Assembly (NCBI RefSeq): GCF_958979055.1
Contig: NC_084896.1
Span: 1,550,001-1,614,000, forward strand
Origin: Alnus glutinosa
Taxonomy: Eukaryota > Streptophyta > Magnoliopsida > Fagales > Betulaceae
DNA: 64,000 nt
Direction: 5' to 3'
Under the pieces are notes generated by a model. That model had not been told where the DNA came from. It searched no databases and worked only from the letters and a program-made list of their open reading frames with translations. The translations under genes were made by a program, and so were the position numbers. Each line of letters opens with the position of its first letter. Position 1 is the first letter of the stretch. Below, piece by piece: positions 1 to 12,470 of this stretch.

Positions 1-331
1 GAATTAAAAGAATTTCCGTAAAACGCATAACTTTATCCAACCTCACACCCAAACGGAGCTTAACAGAAAGCGTCGCTAAAGGTAGCTTTGAAGTCGGTGA
101 TTTTGTAGTAGCGGCATTCGTCGCCATAACATGTCACTTTGGCGAACTGCCAGCCAGGAGTTGACGAATAGGGCTAAATGACAGGTGTTGCTACAAAGAA
201 ACTTCGCTGGGATCAGAGATCGAAAGCCGTGTGGTCGCTCTAACAAGCTCCAAGAAAACATCCATCGTATCGTCGGCCAAATAGCTCGATTTTCTGGTGG
301 GTGTGTTGCTGAAAGCTGTGATCGGAGAGTG

Positions 332-3300
332 ATGGTGAAGGAAACTGCCTATTATGAAGTCCTGGGGGTCAATGTGGACGCTCCTGCAGCCGAGATCAAG
401 AAGGCTTACTATGTTAAGGTAAACCTTTCACTTCAAATTCAAGTTAACCCATAGCATTTCCTTCTATGATTTTGTTCTTAGAAGTAATCTTGGAAATTGG
501 GTCGCGTTCGAGTTGTCAGTCTTACCCATATGAGGTCTAATTGGAATTGTAGAGAATCTTGATTCATGGCAAATTGTAACGATTTGGGACTGCACCAAAT
601 GGGTAAGGTAAAGTATAACTTTTTGGGCCACAGATTGACAACTCGAATTCAGCTAGATCACTGGGGTGTGGTGTATAATTAACCCTTTTATCAAAAGAAT
701 GTGTAGGCACATTATTCAGCTCTATTAGCTCATTGGCAAATTAATAGGGAAAAAATCTGTGCTTTTGCTTTTACAGTGTTGCATTAGCAGTTTAGCTCTT
801 GTATTGTGTTTGGGAGTTTTGATGGGAAACAATACACAAAGATAAAACTTGACCCATCAATCAATCTGATGGAGTCCCAAGCTAACCCACGTACTTGATT
901 GTTGTAGTGGCAGCAACTTGTCTCAACTGCTATTAGTAGTGGCAGGAAAGCAGCCCATGGCCCATGATCTTCACGTGGAGGAGGTTTAGGAAAGTTAGTG
1001 TTAGTGGGTTAATAGAAGTTATATTGTAATAGGTTAGTATAAGTTATATTCAGTAGTAATGGGCAGTTACATGCATTAACTTAATGGGTAGTTATATTTC
1101 ATATAGTGGTCGTGTGTTAGTAGCTCTAGTATAAAACAAGGTCTAGATTGTAGAGAATTGATTATTGAATATTGTATTGACATTTGTCATTTGTGGTTTG
1201 TATCCAACCCTAAGTGGATTCATTTGTGGTCTCTCCTACCCGAAAGGAGTTCATTATCTATCAAATATCTTTAATTCTATTCAAATTATCAAGAGTTCCT
1301 ATAACAATCACAATGATTATTCCTGTTGAAGCTCTCTTAAGCTTATAGCCAGTTAATCCAACCAAAAGAACTTAAGTTAGTAGGTAAAGAGAATAAGTAC
1401 ATATGCTTATAACCAGGAACTGAAACCAAGGCAAGCCAGCCAGATAATTTAACCGAAACTGAAGCAAAGACAAACAGGCATGACACCTGAAGTCCAGAAC
1501 AATCAAATCAGGCTCTAAATCATGTTAAAGCATCCAACCTTAAAGTTGAAGTTACTAGGTGGAGAAGTTCAACAAATAAATATACCCATTGCAGAGCAGA
1601 CATCTAATTGACGTGGGATGCCTTACCATGGTCCACCATAGAACAAGCTTAAACAACATTTTTCTTTTTCCTAGTGTTATCCTACATCATTGAGTATGAT
1701 TTAATACCATCTTTGAAGTCTTTTTTCCCCAGATATTTTTAGCTTGAATCGAGAAGAAAATGACTAATCATTTCATGTTCTTTGCAGGCAAGGCTAGTTC
1801 ACCCAGACAAAAATCCTGGAGATCCAAAAGCTGCTGAAAATTTCCAGGTATACTTCTAATTTTTTGTGTAGTCTATGCAAGAATGTGGTATTCTTGAGTT
1901 ATGTAACTTAATAATTGTTCACTTAATTATTAGTTTGTTCATCTTGAGAAATACAGAATGCTGGGAAAACTAAGTGCCAAAAACAAAAATCCTTTTGAAT
2001 TGTCCCAAGTTCGCATTGCCAAAAAGGAAAATCCAAGTCATCCAAATATATTTTGAGTAACTAAGTTCTTGTATAGCATGTGTTTGTTTTTTTATGTAAA
2101 ATGGTTTCTAAAGGAAAATGCTCTCGGTTAAAAATATATTCAGGGAACATATTGATTTTCTATTGTTTGGTTGAGACCCTAAACCCTAAAAATAATATGA
2201 AAAATATTTTATGTTGCTTAGTTGGTATGAAAAATATTTTCCCACGGCAACTGGAAACCAATTGGGAATCACTCAAAATTGCTAGATAACACCAAATAAC
2301 ACTGCCAACAATTCAAAAAATTAAAAAGGCTCCCCATAAAAACCTGCAGATAGGTGGGGGAAGGGAAATGGAGTTCCTTTATTTTTTTGAGGGAGGGGAA
2401 AGTGGACAGGAGGGCAACTAGAAAGGATGGGGGTTTGCAATGGGCTGGGGGCACTGCAACATAGGGGAGAGGGAATTGTTGGGTGGCTGCAATGCAGAGG
2501 GATAAGGGAAATCTTGAGTGGTGAAGAGGGGGGTTACAATGGGATTGGGGTATGGCGGGCGAAAGGCAGAAGGAGGCGGCGTCAAGGGGAGGGGGACGGT
2601 GGTGTTTCTTTTCGAGGGTGGGTGGTGCTGTGTTCAGGGAGAGGGGGTGGGGGTTGGGAAGAGAGGGTGTGAAAAGCTCCGGAAAATTGCTTACACCTCA
2701 TTTTCCTCCCTACAGTAACAAGTTTGCTATTGACTCAGAAATCTTTTTCCATTCACTTGTATTTTCCACCTGCCCTAAACATTGACAAACAAGGAAAACA
2801 TTTTTGGAGAATGTTTTACACCGAAACTAACACATAGACCATAATCCATGTTGTCTTGTCATAACTGCACGTCACTTTTTCTTAAGTTACCTTGATTCCT
2901 TGTATGGCTCTAGAAGCATCTTACTGTAGACTTAAATACTTCTTTTTGTTTTTTGCTATTTTCTTTTCTTCTGTACTTATTGTCTGGTTATGGTTTGTGT
3001 AAAGGCACTTGGTGAGGCTTATCAAGTTTTAAGCGATCCTGGGAAGCGTGAAGCATATGACAAGCATGGAAAAGCAGGAGTAACATCGTAAGTTTTTGCC
3101 AACTTTTTTCTTCTTCTTCTTTTTGGGGTGGGGGAAGGGGGGAGGAGGTGAAAGGTGCTTTGAGCATATGTTTAGACCATTCACTCTTCTACAAAATGGC
3201 ATGGGGTTTGTTTAGTTGCTTAGAAATGAACTTCTGAAATCAATTACCTCAGCTTAAGCTCTTTTGATAATTCTACACCAGAACTTTTCCAACTTCATTG

Positions 3301-6300
3301 ACAAATGTTTCCCTTTGTTTATATCAAGAAATTTATGCAGTGAAGTGATTCTGCAAGAAAGCAGCATGACCTATCGGTCAAAAGAAACTTATGGATAGTT
3401 TTTTTATTTTTGGGGTTGTAACAGAATGACATTTTGACTACAAGATTTAGCACATAAAAAATGATAGATGAACCAGGCTATTAATGATTAGTTTTACAGG
3501 TTCTGAATCAAAACCTACCTTTCCTCATATATGATCTGACAGGGTTCTGTATTAAGCTTTACATTCTCCTTGTCACGTGTTTATTTGGTTCAAGTAAAAA
3601 CATGCTGAATCTATTGGCTAGTTTTTCTTTGCCAGGGACTCCATGTTGGATCCTTCAGCTGTATTTGGGATGCTTTTTGGGAGTGAGTTCTTTGAAGAGT
3701 ATGTTGGGCAACTCGCATTAGCTTCTTTGGCATCTATTGAAATTGAAGAAGACTCACAAGATCCTGCCGTTCATAAGCAAAGAACTCTGGAGAAGATGCG
3801 TGTATACTTCTTTCCCTAGTGCTCATAAAAGGTTGACCTGATTCGCTTAACTGAAACTCCTGCCTATTTCTTCATGTACAGGCATTGCAGAAGGAAAGGG
3901 AAGAAAAGCTCGTAGAAATACTGAAAAATCGCCTTCAACCATTTGTTGAAGGTAGAACAGATGAGTTCATAAACTGGGCAAGTTCAGAAGCACGGCGCCT
4001 GTCACAAGCTGGTAATTTTTAATCACACACATGGTGTATTGTATTATTAAAAAATCATAGAAATCTGGAGAGTGTTGACTTCGAAGAATCTATCTCAACA
4101 AAAAATATTTTATCACTAGCTACTCCAAAATATTCTATGGAATAAAGACAGACATTAAATTGTAATCAAATTGGAAACTGTTTCTATTACTAATGCAAGA
4201 GTATCATAGAAGGGTTTGATACTCAAAAAAAAAAAAAATTCATAGAAGGGCTTGATGAGAGAATGCATGGCATTTTTGGCCTTTTTTTAAAATTATCAAG
4301 CCGTGTACAGGTCATACACGTAATCTTTTGGTTCTTCATGTTACCAGCAATTTCTTATGGAAATTCTTCAGAGAATAAAAACTTCTCATATGTGTACCTA
4401 GAGTTACATCAGAATGGCACCAGAAGTTCCTCTACTCTCAATAGACATACATTTTACACATAATAACAGACCATGTCGCTTGAGATTTTCTTCCTTATTT
4501 CATCGTTGAGATTTCCAACGCATATTTAAATATATTTGAATCCCAAATTCGTTGCCCTAGACCTGTAATTTCTTTTTCAGTATATCATTATAACTAGAGT
4601 ATCCTGGGGCTTCAGTTTGTACTTATCTGCAAAAGAAATTTATTGGCATTTAAACATTTTTAATTTCCTCTCCTCTTCTTTCATTTTCTTCCTCTCCAAA
4701 GTGTATCTATTTTTCTTAAGTGATCATCTATGCAAATTCAGCCCACTAGCAACAATCCTTTATTGTTGGGTAAATTTCGAGATACTCTTATAATTTTTTC
4801 TAGATGCCCCTGGCATTGTAAATTGAAGCCTAAGGAATATGCACATTGTTCAGTTCCATTCTAGATCGCATATCTCTGCATTAAAAGTTCAACCTGGGTT
4901 AGTTGACTAGTTTGTTAAAGCGAGGTCAATGGGTTGGTCAACAAGACAATTGACAAGTACATAATACAAATTAATTTTTGGCTACATGATTTGAGAAGCA
5001 GCTACTTTATTTTAGGAGGGACCTATTGATATTCTAATTTAAGAGAGATTCCTGAAAATAATAATCAGATGAAACTAGAACACTTCAAGGTTTAGCAAAT
5101 AATCTGATATACTCTTTTAATGTTATTTATTTCCCTCTCTTCACCAAGCAGAAAATCCAAAGTGGTCACCCGGCCACATGGCTGCCATATTAGCAGACTG
5201 CATTACCCATCTGGTGGAAGGTTTATGTTGGCTCCAACTGGTTTTTAAAAACCTCCCTTTGTCACATTTCATGTGACAAAGGGACCAGTGAATGGAAGTG
5301 GTTTGCACTTTTACTTCAGAAATGCATACAATACGTACTACATGCGTGGATGGTATTATCATCTGCTCTGGCATGGTTTGATTAGCATTTTAAATTACTA
5401 ATATTGCCTTTTAAAGCAAAACTTTGCGTGATATATGCATGTAGAAGCAAGAAAGATACTAATTGAATGCTAAAACATCTGTCACCTATTGCAATTTTCT
5501 TGCTAATTTTTGCTACTGTCATCAGCTTTTGGTGAGGCTATGCTACATACCATTGGTTATATTTACACAAGGCAAGCTGCAAGAGAACTTGGAAAAGACA
5601 TACGATTTATGAAGGTACCATTCTTAGCAGAATGGGTTCGGGGTAAAGGACACCAGATAAAATCCCAAGTAATGGCAGCTTCAGGTACTGTATATCTGCC
5701 GTCAAGGTTTCCTATTTATGAATAACAGGCTTTAAGTCCTTCTGACATTGTCGAATTTTCTAATGAGTGCAACTAGCTTATGCCTCTCTTAATGTGTAGG
5801 TGCCGTGTCTTTAATTCAGATACAGGATGAGTTGACGAAGCTTAACCAAGGAGAAAACAAAGAAGAGAACTTGCTGAAAGCCATTGAAGACAAGAAGAAT
5901 GTCATGCTTAATTCCCTTTGGCAGATTAATGTGGTTGATATCGAGTCTACGCTATCACGTGTCTGCGAAGCGGTGAGTTTCAATATATCCTTTCTTTAGC
6001 TTAAAAAAGTAAATATTTCTCAAGCAAGCTAAAACCTTAATTGGCTTGATGCTGGGTAATTTTAGTTATCCCTTGTTCGTAAATATCTTTCTAGACTGGA
6101 TAGTTGACCTCATACTCTCCTCCCTCCCCTTTGTTTCTTCTTTGTGCTACACCATGTGCTGAGTTACCACGTAGGATTGTGATGGCCCAATTCAATTTAG
6201 ATAAGTTTTCCAAACACCCCTTGGTGAAAGCAGGGTCAAGATCAATTGTGCCGCCCTTGCTTGCCTATTTAGGAACTACCCCAAATATCATTGACCTGTT

Positions 6301-6842
6301 AGAGATACAAATTCGACACTTTTAAAACTAAACTGATTTCAACTTGGTCAGAAGGGTTTTATCTCCCATGATTATTGATAGTGCTGCTATTGTCAATGCC
6401 TGTGGGACTATTTAAGTCATACACGTTGTTACATGCTAAAGTTATATTAAAACCAGTAGATCAACAGGATGTAATAAACTGAAACTCGAGTGCTTACAGA
6501 ATTAATCAAAGAAAAGAGAAAACTCTTGTTGCATTTTTAAGAAACGCTTCTTTGATCTGCTTTCTGTCTCAGGTTCTCAAAGACCCCAGTGTTTCCAAGG
6601 ACGTTCTGAGATTGCGGGCCAAAGCATTCAAAAAGTTGGGAACAGTCTTCCAAGTAAGTGGCAGTTCTGCTAATATTATAATAGCTTGAATCAAATATTC
6701 CACCCCTCATTATTTATATCTCTAGTTCATTTCTAATCAATCGATTCTCGATTATTTTCAGGGAGCCAAGGCTCCTTACAGTAGAGAAAACAGCCTGCGA
6801 CATGAAAGTGACAAACCAATCGACAGTGCTTCATCATCATAG
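332..6842 (+). CDS. DnaJ (Hsp40) co-chaperone with DnaJ-X domain, At2g21510/At4g39150 type
   Basis: Nine exons join in frame: 332-418, 1788-1847, 3005-3087, 3636-3801, 3882-4011, 5526-5684, 5800-5972, 6573-6653 and 6762-6842. They give 339 residues, close to the roughly 345 I recall for the Arabidopsis homologues. All introns are GT-AG. The N-terminus (starts [13 protein letters not shown]) is a J domain with the HPD tripeptide at about residues 34-36 at the start of exon 2, the loop that stimulates Hsp70 ATPase. There is no Gly/Phe-rich or zinc-finger region. The rest is the plant DnaJ-X domain, with the blocks [34 protein letters not shown] and [17 protein letters not shown]. The start is the first ATG in frame with the J domain. 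No signal peptide or membrane segment is visible, so a cytosolic or nuclear Hsp70 partner is likely. Client specificity cannot be read from the sequence. Intron 2 holds a foldback element. Confidence 0.95.
2078..2834. mobile_element. Foldback element with G-rich core in DnaJ intron 2
   Basis: The left edge (ATGTGTTTGTTTTTTATGTA, then AAATG) is inverted at the right edge (GTTTTACACCGAAACTAACA, then CAT), giving an imperfect terminal inverted repeat. The middle, about 2340-2680, is a strongly G-rich block with many GGG/GGGG runs on the plus strand. The termini resemble those of the element at 21560-22473, so the two may belong to one family. No transposase coding is seen. Exact ends and target duplication are uncertain. 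Confidence 0.55.
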
Positions 6843-8472
6843 TAATCTGGACACTTATCAGGGCACCTGCTTCATTTTGTTGACATATATATGTCGCATA
6901 TTGGATATTGTGGGTTTTGTCTCTACATCTTCTTAATTACCTATTTACTGGTTTTGAGCAATGTTTTCACTGTTGATTAATTCCTGTCCATCTGTAGTTT
7001 GTGCATGGATGATTTAGCATGTAACTTGCAGTCTATAAGTTTGTAAGGAGTGAAGTGTTTAGCAGAAAATTCAATGACCAAGAATTCCTATTTTCATTAC
7101 CAATTAGGGTTTAACATTTTTTTATGGACAAAGTTTTCCTCTCTATTAAACTAACATTTGTCCAAAATGTATGTGAGAATCAGATCATGTGCATTTTAGA
7201 TAGATGTTAGCTTAGTAGACTGGGGTTGGAGGAATTTCCTTTGAGACTCGGGAAGTTTTTTATGATTACCTAGACCATGAATTTACCAATTTCATATACA
7301 ATCTCTAATGATGAGACAGCAGCAAAGACATGGCCTAAAACCACCACCAGCTTGTCATGCTATATGTTCATCTTGATTTGACATCAAAGAATCCAAAATT
7401 GTCACATCACTTTAAAAGTGATTTAAATTAGCATGCTTGTGGTTCTCATAATCATTATGCAAATTGTATGATTTTAATCCATTCTAAGATCAATGATTAA
7501 TACTTATCCTCTGCAACATTGGAGTAACATAGTGGGATTTATATTGGATTACATTCGTACTCTTTGAAAGACATTGTGGGTTGGCCTTAATAGATAAGCA
7601 ACAAGGATGGTGTGATGCATACAGAGTCACGACACAATTAGCAGACTCAATTTGCCTAAGAGTAATGCTATACGCCACATTTTTACGTTACTTTTATTTG
7701 ATAATGGTAACATAGCAAGGTTTAATAGTGATTGATTTTTTTTTTTATTAGAGCTGATCAAAGGATTACTACACCTTATCACAACAGCATGATGAGATAA
7801 AAGTATTTTATTTTTTTAATAGCATTTCTCTTTGCATAAATTGCTCTTATATTTGCATCTTGCAATGACATAATTTTGATATCATGGAGAGCATACCCAG
7901 CACCCTTCTACCCAGCAGCAAGAAAGAAAGAAAGAAGAGCCAAAGAGGTCAGGAATATTAGGGTTTGGTAAATCCTAAACCCTAAACCATAAAAACCTTA
8001 AACCTTAAACAGTTAGACTCTAGGCCCTAAACAGCCTTTAACCCCAATCCTTGCTCCCATTAACATTAAGCATGAAAGAAATTAACACTAACTTCAAAGC
8101 AACAAAAAGAAAAGAAATACCACTATTTGAGTTAATACAACTCAAATGGTTTAACGTTATATCTTTTTTTCTCAAGCAAATAAGAAAAGAAAACAATTTT
8201 TCGTTTCTTTCTTTAACCCTTAATCCTGAAACTCTAAATGTTGAATTCCAGAGTTTGATAAATTGTTAACTCTGTAAGTAAATATAACACAACTTTCCAT
8301 TCATTAATTTTTAAAATTTAAATATTTTTTGCTAACCAATTGTGCTCCATTTTTTTTTTCCTCTCATTCTTCTCATGAATCCTGATTTTATTTTTTACTC
8401 TCTCCTTAAATAAAAAAGAAACTCATAAACCCTTGAACTTATATAACTTTTTCATAACTTAATTATTTATTG
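6843..8472. other. Intergenic, no gene; degenerate telomere-like patch
   Basis: This holds the 3' UTR of the DnaJ gene and then AT-rich spacer. No reading frame shows recognisable protein features. Around 7960-8035 there is a run of CCTAAAC-like units, a degenerate plant telomere-type motif. Such interstitial stretches are common in promoters and old repeats, and no function is claimed. Confidence 0.6.
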
Positions 8473-8475
8473 TTA

Positions 8476-9659
8476 GAGCACTAACAGATTTCCAACCATT
8501 TTCCCTATATTTAGGGAACAAAACTACTTTTTGCTTCCATATAAAAAAATACCAAACAATAGATTTTCTTACATTTTCCTATATCAATTAAATATCATTT
8601 TTTTACTCTTATTTTATTATTTTTCTCTCTTCCCTATATCAATTAATTATACTTCTTTTATATTAAAATAATACACAGGGAATGAATAGTAGACATGTAT
8701 ACATTGAGAATTACTATTCATTCACAACCCCCTCATCTAAATATAGAGCATCTGCTGTGGGAGGTTTTTTTAATGTTTTTCATGAAATTTTCCTTAAATA
8801 TAGGGAAGGGAACCAATATAGGGTTCCCTAAATATAGGGAAGGGAACTAATATAGGGTAAGAGCACTAGTTGCTCTTACCCTATATTAGTTCCCTTCCCT
8901 ATATTTAGGAAAAATTTCATGAAAAACATAAAAAAATCTTCCACAGCAGATGCCCTATATTTAGATGAGGGGGTTGGGAATGAATAGTGATTCCCTATGT
9001 ATACATGTCTACTATTCATTCCCTATGTATTATTTTAATATAAAAGAAGTATATTTAATTGATATAGGAAAGAGAGAAAAAGGGAGAAAGGGAGAAAAAG
9101 AATAAAATAAGAGTAAAAAAATAATATTTAATTGATATAGGGAAAAGTAAGGGAATCTATTGTGGGGTATTTTTTTATAGGGAAGCAAAAAGTAGTTTTG
9201 TTCCCTAAATATAGGGAAAATAGTTGGGAATCTGCTGCTAGTGCTCTAACTGCTACTAGTGCTCTTAAGAGCACTAGCAGCAGATTCCCAACCATTTTCC
9301 TTATATTTAGATAACAAAACTATTTTTTGCTTCCCTATAAAAAAAAACACCCACAATAGATTCCCTTACATTTCCCTATATCAATTAAATATTATTTTTT
9401 TACTCGTACTTTTTTATTTTTCTCTCTTTCCTACTTTTTCTCTCTTACCTATATCAATTAAATATACATTTTTATATTAAAATAATACATAGGAAAGGAA
9501 TAGTAGACATGTATACATAGAGAATTACTATTCATTCTCAACCCCCTCATCTAAATATATGGTATCTGTTGTGAGAGTTTTTTTTTTTTTATGTTTTTCA
9601 TGAAATTTTCTCTAAATATAGGGAAGGGAACCAATATAGGGTAACTGTTGCTAGTGCTC
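8476..9659. mobile_element. Three Tourist-like MITEs, one nested in inverse orientation
   Basis: Three copies of an approximately 385-395 bp element with terminal GAGCACT...AGTGCTC repeats. Copy 1 runs 8476-9264 and is split by copy 2 (8861-9246), which sits in inverse orientation and is flanked on both sides by TAA. Copy 1's displaced tail (CTGCTACTAGTGCTC) follows copy 2. Copy 3 (about 9269-9659) follows in tandem. TTA precedes copy 1 (8473-8475), lies between copies 1 and 3 (9265-9267) and follows copy 3 (9660-9662). Three-base TTA/TAA duplications and short inverted ends fit PIF/Harbinger (Tourist) MITEs. No coding capacity; mobilised in trans if at all. Confidence 0.85.
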
Positions 9660-10186
9660 TTAGGGATTGCTATTGATAATTTGGTTTTTTGGTCTTCCAA
9701 CATAAAAAATAAAAAAAAAAGAAAAAAAGAAAAAAGAAAAAAGAAAAAAGAAAAATAAAATAGAAAGAAAGAAAGAAAGAAAAAAAAAAGAAAAGTAAAC
9801 TGATTGTGAATATGAGTATCCCATAGGGGACAAGGAATCTGATGCCAACCCGACTCCAAATAACAAAGGTGTATCAACCACCGAAGACCCCAACAAATTA
9901 GTATTCAGATAATAAAAGAGAAATAGAATTCACTTTATTGGATGTCCAAAGGACCAAAGGTAACCTAAAAAAGACCAAAGTTTATTATTGGAGATGACTG
10001 TTACAAGTCATCACAAATTAGGTTCTACATGTGACATCTTCTTTTTAGGAGAACTCAAAAAAGGCAACCTTGGCCATGCCAAGTGCCATGTTTTCATGCT
10101 TAGGCATGCTTGTAATGACAAAATCACAATGATCTCACACTCAAACTTCCATTACCCAGTCTAATGCAGATAATTTATACATTTAC

Positions 10187-10392
10187 TGTTAAAATATTAT
10201 TTAAATGGTTAAATTCACACTTTTCTATTCATTTAACTTTTTCAAATAAGTGGTGATCATTAAACATAGTGTCAGAGCATAGGTTATGAGTTTGAACCGT
10301 GCGTATGTAATTCACATTCTATTTCAACTAAATATTTCATATGTTAAACTTCACTTATTAAGGAAAAGTTTGAACTTGCAAAGAGAAAGGAT
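10187..10392 (+). mobile_element. TRIM retroelement relic (same family as kinase introns)
   Basis: It starts with an LTR-like TGTTAAAATATTA and ends that segment near GATCATTAAACA. A primer-binding-like TAGTGTCAGAGC and the family's internal sequence follow (GAGTTTGAACC, then a CTATTTCAACTAAATATTT block). No right LTR is evident, so the copy is incomplete. It is non-coding. The divergence suggests an old insertion. Confidence 0.65.
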
Positions 10393-11166
10393 CTTAGCAA
10401 AAGAGCTTGTCGAAGTGAGCCAGCGCTGGGGTATAACTCTGATGCTTAAGTCAGTATAAATCAAAGGAAACAACTTTTATAGTAGATTTGCCTTAGCCGT
10501 CGGCCGCATGTCACGCCTTCATCGGAACTTCCTTGTTGCATACATGACTCCTATCACATGATTTTCTCGTGCCGTGGATCACGGGGACAATTACTGGCGT
10601 GCCAAAAAAAGAGATTTAATATGCCTGTTATTTGACTGGTTGGTTCATGAATCGGGTATCGGGTCCACCGGCCCAACAAAACTGAATCATTTGATCACAT
10701 AAACCTGCAGTACTAATTAATCATGGTTGGTGTTCAACCTTGATTGGCGTATGGAAAATTGACCTACAAAGCTAGGAAGTAGATCAAGCAATTATTGAGT
10801 ACTTATTAGGAAGGGCAGAATTATTTGAATTAAATCAGGGGGGGGCCTGTCCTAACACCACTTTGTTAGAAAAGGAAGCAAAAGGATAAGACTATTTTAA
10901 GTCTGAAGGTGTTTCTCTTTATTCTCCACCATTGTCATTCTAGTGGCATTTGGTGCGTGGTCCTTGTCTTTAACGATAATTGAAACCACTAGTCATCCAC
11001 AAAAGCTATTTTATGCCAACCTAACATGCCAAGATAATCTCCTAATCACCAAGCATGCCTTCCAAGATTGCACTGCACCCTTTTTGAGCTTACACGGTGA
11101 AACTAAAAATACTATTCTAGGCTCCTCATCCTCATGCATAAATTTGCATATTTTACAGTATAATTG

Positions 11167-11386
11167 GTGATTTAGCATGATATCATATAAGAGGTTTTGA
11201 TTTTAAACTTTGTCTCCACAATTCATTCTTCATTTCAATTAAATATTCTACTTATTGAAAGGAAGTTTAAGCCTACTTGTGAGGGTGAGTGTTAAAATGC
11301 TAATTAAATGATTGAATTCATCATTTTCTATATATATATATATATATCAACTTAGGCTATATATTAAGATAAATGATGATTTAATA
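11167..11386 (+). mobile_element. TRIM retroelement relic
   Basis: The end of a left LTR-like segment (TGATTTAGCA) is followed by a primer-site-like stretch, the shared internal block (ATTTCAATTAAATATT) and a right LTR-like segment beginning TGTTAAAATGCTAATTAAAT. An AT dinucleotide run lies inside the right LTR. The copy is incomplete, non-coding and old. Confidence 0.6.
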
Positions 11387-12217
11387 AAAATGACTTCAGC
11401 ACGAACTGTTTGGTGGATTTGTTCAATATTGGCTCAAGCCAACTTGGGCACCCCAAGTAAGTTTCATGATTAAAGTGAAATGGCTTCTGTAGTTAGCCAA
11501 CTCATTGCACCCACTCGTTTCGCTTACACTCCACTTGCCTCACTACCCTCCGTCCATATACAGAGAGTACTAGTGTTATTCTCTCGTTAAGAATATGAGC
11601 CACCTTTTCTAACAAGAGTAATGTTAAAAACTACACCCCCATCTCACTTTAGTTGACGCGGCAGTGCTCACCAACCACTCCAAGATCAATCATCGCTAAA
11701 AGGAAAAAAAAAAAAAAAAAATCAAAAAACTGATGAATATTATCACGTCGGTACTATAATATAGAAGTATGGTATTTAACATTTATCTTCTAACAAATAC
11801 TAATGGGCTTTGGTAAAAAATCAAAAAGTTGAAAATATAAGCTGACTTTGTTTTATAACTGAGGGGTAATCTGATAATTTCCACTAGGGTTCTTTCTCAT
11901 AGTCAGACTATCATCTAAAATATTGAACATATCAAATCCAATGAATCCACTAACTTGGTAGACTTAGTGCCCCAACAACAGGAAAGTGGTCTCCGTCCCC
12001 TTTTCTGTTTGAATTTTAAACTAAAAAGAGAATGAAACTTACATTTTTATAATCGACTGTCAATTTTCAGTTTCTCTCAAAGACCCGGCCAGTTAAGTTT
12101 CCCACTCTTAGTCAATTCTTTTGCTCCTTAAAATGAGAAAGGAAGCATAACATTTGGTCTAATATTCTCTTGCATGAGAAACAAAGGTTATAATTAGAAA
12201 ACACAAAGTTCCCTGAC

Positions 12218-12387
12218 ATGGCTCTCATTCATCTTCTAAAGAACTTCAGTCTTCTCTTCCTCATTTCAGCATCTCTCATCTTATCAACTTGTCTGGCAGG
12301 TGGGTCTTTTTAACTCACTTTGCTGCAGCCTTTGGTGCATGCCACTGCAACTCACTGTCAGACCTTTTTTTGAACAAGAAGGGGTTG

Positions 12388-12470
<83 letters not shown>

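Larger units (their letters stand above)
9663..12217. other. Intergenic, no gene; A-rich tract and TRIM relics
   Basis: An A/G-rich low-complexity tract at about 9700-9795 is followed by AT-rich spacer. Two partial copies of the TRIM family that forms the kinase introns lie at about 10187-10392 and 11167-11386. In each, a short LTR-like end is joined to a sequence resembling the tRNA-iMet primer site (TGTCAGAGC in the first). The open frames here are low-complexity or lack a family signature. Confidence 0.6.

Noticed and set aside
2427-2785. Gly/Arg-rich plus-strand frames in the DnaJ intron
   Set aside because: G-rich core of a foldback element; no codon or domain signal.
7958-8040. Interstitial telomere array
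   Set aside because: Only a few degenerate CCCTAAA-like units; too short and irregular to call a telomeric fusion.
9551-9896. Phe-rich minus-strand frames
   Set aside because: These come from an A-rich low-complexity tract and the adjoining MITE end.
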